Positions 60,142-64,000 of a stretch of DNA of 64,000 nucleotides are shown here, in pieces. The stretch lies in the NCBI RefSeq assembly GCF_015351765.1, contig NZ_JADKQA010000001.1:248001-312000 (forward strand), read 5' to 3'. How positions within the stretch are numbered: the first letter of the stretch is position 1; each line of letters starts with the position of its first letter. The stretch comes from Clostridium vitabionis. Lineage in GTDB: Bacteria; Bacillota; Clostridia; Lachnospirales; Lachnospiraceae. The translations under genes were made by a program, and so were the position numbers. The notes under the pieces were generated by a model. It saw only the letters and a program-made list of their open reading frames with translations, made no database searches and was not told where the DNA came from.

Positions 60142-60254
60142 TGTTACACCTCCATTCGCAGGTTCCTCGTGTTTTTTAGCAAGTCCGCATCCGGCTGAGT
60201 GCGCCCGCCGGATGGGATGTCATAGTTTCAAGCCGCCCGGACCGCCGCGCGGAT

Positions 60255-60653
60255 TCAGAGCTTGAAGCCGGTTCCGACAATCTGGGCGATCGCCCGGCCG
60301 GTGTCATCCGTGACGGTGATGTCGATGACGACACTGGTCCTGCCGTTTTTGATGCAGCGGGCATCCGCGGTCAGCCGGTTTCCTTTCGAGCCGCTCAGAA
60401 AATTAACGCTCATCTGCTGCGCGACCGTGGTCCGGTGGATGTTGTTGGCACAGGCGGCGAAAGCGAGGTCGGCCAGGGTCGTGATGGCGCCGCCCATCAC
60501 ACCGCCGTAGGCGTTCCGGTGATCCGCCGTGATGTCCACGGTCGCGGAGGCTGTCCCGTCACCGATGGCGGTGACCCGCATGCCGTTCACGGCGGCGAAG
60601 CGGTCATGTACGAAGTATTCCTGGGCTTCTTTTAAGGATGCAAATTCTCCCAT
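60255..60653 (-). CDS. PaaI-like hotdog-fold thioesterase
   Basis: The 132-residue product has the hotdog-fold core with HRNAYGGVMGGAITTLADLAFAAC, the usual place of the HGG-type active site and the following long helix (about 52-75), and VNFLSGSKGNRLTADARCIKNGRTSVVIDITV in part. PaaI-type enzymes cleave aromatic or short acyl-CoA thioesters. It lies 101 bases after the start of the choloylglycine hydrolase gene's 5' side (transcribed just before it), with the aldo/keto reductase 10 bases upstream, all leftward. ATG 60653 is selected from the family start. Confidence 0.88.
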   Translation of the reverse strand: MGEFASLKEAQEYFVHDRFAAVNGMRVTAIGDGTASATVDITADHRNAYGGVMGGAITTLADLAFAACANNIHRTTVAQQMSVNFLSGSKGNRLTADARCIKNGRTSVVIDITVTDDTGRAIAQIVGTGFKL

Positions 60654-60663
60654 GGTGCTCCTT

Positions 60664-61674
60664 TCAGTCCTTGAGGAAGGCTGCCGCGGCATCGATTTCC
60701 TTGAGCTCCTCATCAGAAAACCGGAGATTTTCCAGGCAGCGGGCATTTTCCGTGATCTGCTCCGGACGGCTTGCGCCGATGATGACCGTCGTGACTTCCG
60801 GCTTCCCGAGAAGCCAGGCGAGAGCCATGTCGGTTAGCTTCTGGCCGCGTTCTTGCGCAATGTGGTCAAGGCGCCGGATTGCCGCGGCCTTTTTGTCCGT
60901 CAGGGCATCCCGGTGCAGGTAGCGGCCATCACGCGCCATCCGGCTGCCGGCCGGGATGCCGTCCAGGTATTTCCCGGTGAGAAGGCCCTGGGCAAGCGGG
61001 GAGAAGACGGCGATGCCAAGCCCACCTTCCGCGCAGGCGCGGATCGTACCGTCCTCCTCGATCTTCCGGTCGATCATGTTATAGCGGAGCTGGTTCACGA
61101 CGAGGGGGAGACGGATCTCCCCGGCGATGCGGACGGCCTCCCTGGCCCGATCCGCGGGATAATTGGAAATTCCCGCGTAGATGGCCTTGCCGCTCCTCAC
61201 GATCTGGAGCAGGGCTTCTATGGTTTCCTCCAGCGGGGTGTCCGGATCCGGGCGGTGGTGGTAGAAGATATCCACGTAATCAAGGCCGAGGCGGCGGAGG
61301 GAGGCATCACAGCTTGCGAGGAGATATTTGCGGCTGCCGTGGTCGCCGTAAGGACCCGGCCACATGTCATAGCCCGCCTTGGAGGTGATGACCAGCTCGT
61401 CGCGGTACGGGGCGAAATCCATGGCGAGGATCCGGCCGGCATTCTCCTCGGCGCGCCCGTAGACAGGGCCGTAATTGTTGGCGAGGTCGAACTGGGTTAT
61501 GCCCAGGTCGAACGCCGTGCGCATCATGGCGCGCATATTTTCCGGATTGCCGTTGTCACCGAAATTGTGCCAGAATCCGAGAGAGAGGGCGGGAAGCAGA
61601 AGGCCGCTTCTCCCCGACCGGCGGTATGGCATCCGGTCGTAGCGGCTGCCGCTTGCGGAATAGACGTCAGACAT
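60664..61674 (-). CDS. Aldo/keto reductase (YghZ/L-glyceraldehyde-3-phosphate reductase-like)
   Basis: The 336-residue product is an NADPH-type aldo/keto reductase: catalytic Asp and Tyr in FDLANNYGPVYG, Lys in VITSKAGYDMWPGPYGD, and His in DIFYHHRPDP. The WPGPYGDHGSRKYL segment is typical of the YghZ subgroup. The NADP-binding end has TTVIIGASRPEQITEN. The real substrate is unknown. It is first in a probable three-gene leftward group with the thioesterase and the choloylglycine hydrolase-like gene. ATG 61674 has AGGTATG upstream. Confidence 0.9.
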   Translation of the reverse strand: MSDVYSASGSRYDRMPYRRSGRSGLLLPALSLGFWHNFGDNGNPENMRAMMRTAFDLGITQFDLANNYGPVYGRAEENAGRILAMDFAPYRDELVITSKAGYDMWPGPYGDHGSRKYLLASCDASLRRLGLDYVDIFYHHRPDPDTPLEETIEALLQIVRSGKAIYAGISNYPADRAREAVRIAGEIRLPLVVNQLRYNMIDRKIEEDGTIRACAEGGLGIAVFSPLAQGLLTGKYLDGIPAGSRMARDGRYLHRDALTDKKAAAIRRLDHIAQERGQKLTDMALAWLLGKPEVTTVIIGASRPEQITENARCLENLRFSDEELKEIDAAAAFLKD

Positions 61675-61771
61675 AACATACCTCCAGAGGATAATTTTTG
61701 TACAAAACCCATAATCCAAGAATAGCGCAGGTTAAGTGCCGGATCAATATGGAAAATCAGAGTCGCCGTAG

Positions 61772-61835
61772 GCGCTCGGCCACCCCCACATCGAGCGAAG
61801 CAAAGCTTCGCGAGATGCAGGGGGCTGAACAGTTA
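61772..61835 (+). repeat. Dispersed fold-back repeat, copy B (before the thioester-domain gene)
   Basis: Contains GCGCTCGG, CATCGAGCGAAGC-AAA-GCTTCGCGAGATG (a stem with GCGAAGC/GCTTCGC and outer CATC/GATG) and ends GGCTGAACAGTTAC. The order and words match copy A at 57112-57190 read on the opposite strand. Confidence 0.6.
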
Positions 61836-61874
61836 CGAGGCGCCCGGCATGTGCTGAATACTTCGCGATTTGCC

Positions 61875-61903
61875 TTGAATATTGCAGAAAAATGATATAT
61901 TAT
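61875..61903 (+). promoter_or_regulatory. Probable promoter of the thioester-domain gene
   Basis: TTGAAT (61875-61880), 17 bases and TATTAT (61898-61903). The long leader (about 165 bases) that follows holds another fold-back at 61945-61988 (GTAACGGATC with GGCCAGTTAC ends and a CCCC/GGGG core). Confidence 0.45.
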
Positions 61904-61944
61904 GTCTTATAGTTAAAATTATCCCAGAATTATAAACAATACAG

Positions 61945-61988
61945 GTAACGGATCAGGATTTCCCCGGTATGCGGGGGTGGCCAGTTAC
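61945..61988. repeat. Short fold-back element in the leader of the thioester-domain gene
   Basis: GTAAC at 61945 and GTTAC at 61988 are inverted ends around TTTCCCC-N6-GGGGG. The GTAAC/GTTAC ends match those of the repeat at 61772-61835 and 57112-57190, so it may be a shorter member of the same family. Confidence 0.5.
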
Positions 61989-62072
61989 GAATATCGAACA
62001 CTAGCGGGAGCGGATTCATGCCGGCAGAATATGCTGCGGGCGTTCATTTTTCATGCTTTCTTTGAAGGGGGG

Positions 62073-63317
62073 ATGGAAAAAATGAGGAAGAAGCGCGGCC
62101 TTGCCGTCTGTCTGCTGCTGGTTCTCTGCGGGGCGTTTTTCCCCAAAGCGCCGGACATGCCCGGGGACGTCCTGGGCGCTGTGCCGGATGGGGTGGAGAG
62201 CTCCGGAGAAATCCGCGGTGCGGGCGGTGGGGAGGTTATTCCTGCCGGCGGAATTTCCGGCATTGGCACAGGGACCTATACGGTGACGGCGGAACCGGGA
62301 GCCCCGGGAGATCCGTCTTCTGCCGGCCTGAGGTTTCTGGTCAGTGAAGAGCCGGAAACTCCTGTCTACTGCTGCAATATGGGGCGCCCCTATGCGGAAC
62401 AGGGCGAAGACACGGCGGAAGGCCTGGTGAAGATTCCGAATGCCGACGACGGGGAGGCTGCCCGTTTCGCTGACAACGTCCGCGGCAAAAGCCCGGCGGT
62501 TCTCCGCAGGCAGCTCATGCGGGTGCTGTTCAGCGGTTTCCCCTGTGACGGCAGCGGATTTTCCCGGCTTCTCGCCGGGGATGAAGAGGAGCGCATGGAG
62601 ATTTTCCAGGGGATTACCCAGGCGGCGCTCTGGCATGTGACCGACGGCGCTGTCCCGCAGAGTGACGGTACATTCCGGGAAATCGACCTTCCCGCGCTGA
62701 TTCGGATGAATCTTGAGGGCGGGGCGGCGCGCTATCTTGACGAGGAGGGAAATGTCCGGAAGGATGTCCAGGCGCTTTATCGTAAGCTCACCGATACAGA
62801 GCGTCTTCCGGCGCCGCCGGAAGGGATGCTGGTGATTTACCGGAATCCCGGGAAGATCGGCGGGGAGACGGCGCAGAACTTTGTCCGCCTTGCTTTCCGG
62901 GAGCCGGAGAAAGTTCCGCTGGAGGATTCTTCGCGCGCTTCGGAGCCGGAGCTGCCGCGGGCGTCTGCGCCCGAGCTTCCTGGTACCGGCGGGGATCTCC
63001 CGCTCAGAAATGACCGTCCGGGGAGGCCGTCCTCCGGCCGCAGCAGCCATCCGCGCCCGATCTTTCGGGTGGATGTGCCCGCAAACGCGGGAAATACGGT
63101 TCCTGTAAGCCGGGAAGTGAAACCTGCGGCGATGGAAGCGCCGGTTTCCACAGCGCCGGAGCTTTCCCGGAAGGAGGAGACAGCGGAAAATCCCGCTGCC
63201 CGGCCTGTGCGGACCGGGGAGGATTTTCCCGGAAGATTCTGGCAGGGCGCCTTCGCGGCGAGCGGGCTTTGCCTGGCCGGCTGGTGCCTGTGGCAGCGCA
63301 GAAGAAGAACACGATAA
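62073..63317 (+). CDS. Thioester-domain (TQXA) surface protein
   Basis: The 414-residue product has a signal peptide or anchor (about 5-24, basic KKR then GLAVCLLLVLCGAFF), a thioester domain (about 85-290) with the Cys motif VYCCNMGRPY (Cys100 or 101) and the TQAALWHVT motif with Gln183, a Pro/Ser/Arg-rich stalk (about 300-385) and a C-terminal membrane segment followed by RRRRTR. Thioester domains form an internal Cys-Gln bond that reacts covalently with host targets in Gram-positive adhesins. LPGTG occurs inside the stalk (about residue 325) and not before the final helix, so anchoring may be by the membrane. ATG 62073 follows AAGGGGGG. Confidence 0.85.
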   Translation: MEKMRKKRGLAVCLLLVLCGAFFPKAPDMPGDVLGAVPDGVESSGEIRGAGGGEVIPAGGISGIGTGTYTVTAEPGAPGDPSSAGLRFLVSEEPETPVYCCNMGRPYAEQGEDTAEGLVKIPNADDGEAARFADNVRGKSPAVLRRQLMRVLFSGFPCDGSGFSRLLAGDEEERMEIFQGITQAALWHVTDGAVPQSDGTFREIDLPALIRMNLEGGAARYLDEEGNVRKDVQALYRKLTDTERLPAPPEGMLVIYRNPGKIGGETAQNFVRLAFREPEKVPLEDSSRASEPELPRASAPELPGTGGDLPLRNDRPGRPSSGRSSHPRPIFRVDVPANAGNTVPVSREVKPAAMEAPVSTAPELSRKEETAENPAARPVRTGEDFPGRFWQGAFAASGLCLAGWCLWQRRRRTR

Positions 63318-63335
63318 GGGATAGGATATCATCGA

Positions 63336-63377
63336 AGCCCGTCCTTCCGCGGAGAAAATTTCGCGGGAGGACGGGCT
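63336..63377. terminator. Long hairpin between the thioester-domain gene and the CYTH gene
   Basis: AGCCCGTCCTTCCGCG (63336-63351) pairs with CGCGGGAGGACGGGCT (63362-63377), 16 bp with one wobble, between convergent genes. There is no T run, so termination may be weak. Confidence 0.6.
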
Positions 63378-63441
63378 CCGATCATGATGCCGTAAAATTC
63401 ACAAGCCACGGGAACCGTGGAAAGTTTTTTGCAGGCGGCCG

Positions 63442-63999
63442 TTACGAGAGGCCTGACGGCGTCCCGAGCCGTGTCTCGCACCAGTAGGCGCCCATGCTGC
63501 TTCCGGGGGTGCCGGTAACGTCATCAGCGAGATAGTCCCCGAGACCGTCGCTCTCCGGCTGGTAGGCGCGCGCCGCCTCCTCGGAGGGGAATTCGATCTC
63601 CGCATACCAGAACTCTGTCGGCGCGCCCTCATCCACCCTGCTGACCTCCAGGTGAAGGCCGCCGGGAAGGGCGTACGTCCGCCGGAGCTTCGGGATGAGC
63701 GGGAGGCCGATCAGATTTTCCAGGTCGTGAAAACGCGCCTCCTCGATGGGAAATTCGATTTCCTTTCGGGTGAGGCCGCGGCCGGATTTGAAGCAGAGGA
63801 TGAACAGGTCTTCCCCGTTCCGGAGGTTTTTCTCCTCACGGATGCGGACCGTCGGCTCCACGGTGACATAGCCCTGGCGCATTTCCTGCTCGGCAAGGAG
63901 CGGGAGGCTTTCCTCCGGCCAGCCGCGGACCATCCATTTCCGCTCAATCTCAAGCCCTGCCTTACCTGCCGGCTTCATCGGTACAGATTCTTTCATCAT
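63442..63999 (-). CDS. CYTH-domain (triphosphate tunnel) protein
   Basis: The 185-residue product begins near the window edge and shows the CYTH signature EIERKW (about 17-22), then alternating charged beta-strands (YVTVEPTVRIREEKN, FILCFKSGRGLTRKEIEFPI) and LHLEVSRVDEG, the acidic and basic residues that line the triphosphate tunnel. Members hydrolyse inorganic or organic triphosphates or cyclise ATP; the substrate cannot be named. The start may be ATG 63999, 63996 or 63978. If the real start is upstream of the window, the N-terminus is incomplete. Confidence 0.85.
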   Translation of the reverse strand: MMKESVPMKPAGKAGLEIERKWMVRGWPEESLPLLAEQEMRQGYVTVEPTVRIREEKNLRNGEDLFILCFKSGRGLTRKEIEFPIEEARFHDLENLIGLPLIPKLRRTYALPGGLHLEVSRVDEGAPTEFWYAEIEFPSEEAARAYQPESDGLGDYLADDVTGTPGSSMGAYWCETRLGTPSGLS

Positions 64000-64000
64000 A

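Noticed and set aside
61977-62072. An upstream start of the thioester-domain protein
   Set aside because: The signal-peptide-like segment begins after 62073, which has a strong ribosome-binding site; the upstream part covers a fold-back element.

Overview
The window looks like a chromosomal segment of a high-GC Clostridia, most plausibly a Lachnospiraceae-type gut anaerobe. The evidence is the gene order nusB-xseA-xseB-ispA-dxs-tlyA-nadK-argR-recN, Firmicutes-type RpoD and PcrA, YerC/YecD and DUF1836 regulators, perfect sigma-A promoters, a bile salt hydrolase-type enzyme and a thioester-domain surface protein. Most genes are GC-rich. Three stretches are visibly more AT-rich and look accessory: the left edge (1-1000), about 31,140-34,940, and about 49,700-51,900. 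No tRNA, rRNA or CRISPR array was recognised. All protein assignments come from reading motifs, without database searches.

Layout. 1-1001: the 3' part of a TnpB gene and its structured right end (probable omega RNA), just upstream of ftsH. 1,033-18,625: housekeeping genes, namely ftsH, then nusB through recN in overlapping order, a MocR/GabR-type regulator that lacks the PLP lysine, nadE, a TrmH-family methyltransferase, an SPFH protein and birA. 18,640-28,842: rpoD with a perfect promoter and a strong terminator, queH, a HAD phosphatase, two adjacent G3E (COG0523) GTPases of which one has a long His/Asp/Glu tract, yerC, a polysaccharide deacetylase, a DUF1836 regulator and pcrA. 28,950-34,680: a small acidic-tailed membrane protein, a fold-back repeat region, rlmD, and a small AT-rich island (WYL regulator, GyrI-like protein, YoaP-like acetyltransferase) bounded on the far side by a duplicate of the rlmD 3' end. 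A truncated XRE regulator and a RelB/PIN toxin-antitoxin pair follow. 35,100-36,440: brnQ, frameshifted at a run of eight G.

36,472-45,251: an alpha/beta hydrolase, then a PucR-type regulator followed by a CitMHS transporter, a type-B carboxylesterase, an MFS carrier and a PHB-depolymerase-like esterase; this reads as an uptake-and-ester-cleavage locus. 45,258-49,730: ogt, a membrane protein with an acidic tail, trxB, an Fe-S protein, a Crp/Fnr regulator and a Cys-rich DUF6485 protein. 49,891-51,498: an Ltp-repeat protein and an AIM24 protein, AT-rich and closed by a perfect 18-bp hairpin. 51,819-54,330: a LysR regulator with a low-complexity tail, and a DUF1848 protein with a C-terminal CX3CX2C motif preceded by four 50-bp hairpin repeats. 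54,316-58,292: the thiamin salvage operon thiM-thiE-thiD-cytX, read leftward from a perfect promoter through a TPP riboswitch. 58,413-64,000: a GNAT protein, a bile salt hydrolase-like Ntn hydrolase, a PaaI thioesterase, an aldo/keto reductase, a thioester-domain surface protein and a CYTH protein.

The most interesting signals are the rlmD duplication that brackets a small island; the G8 tract in brnQ; the MocR protein with Arg in place of the PLP Lys; the permuted-looking radical-SAM-like Cys motif in the DUF1848 protein together with its hairpin array; the His-rich GTPase pair; and the thioester adhesin that lacks a C-terminal sortase motif.
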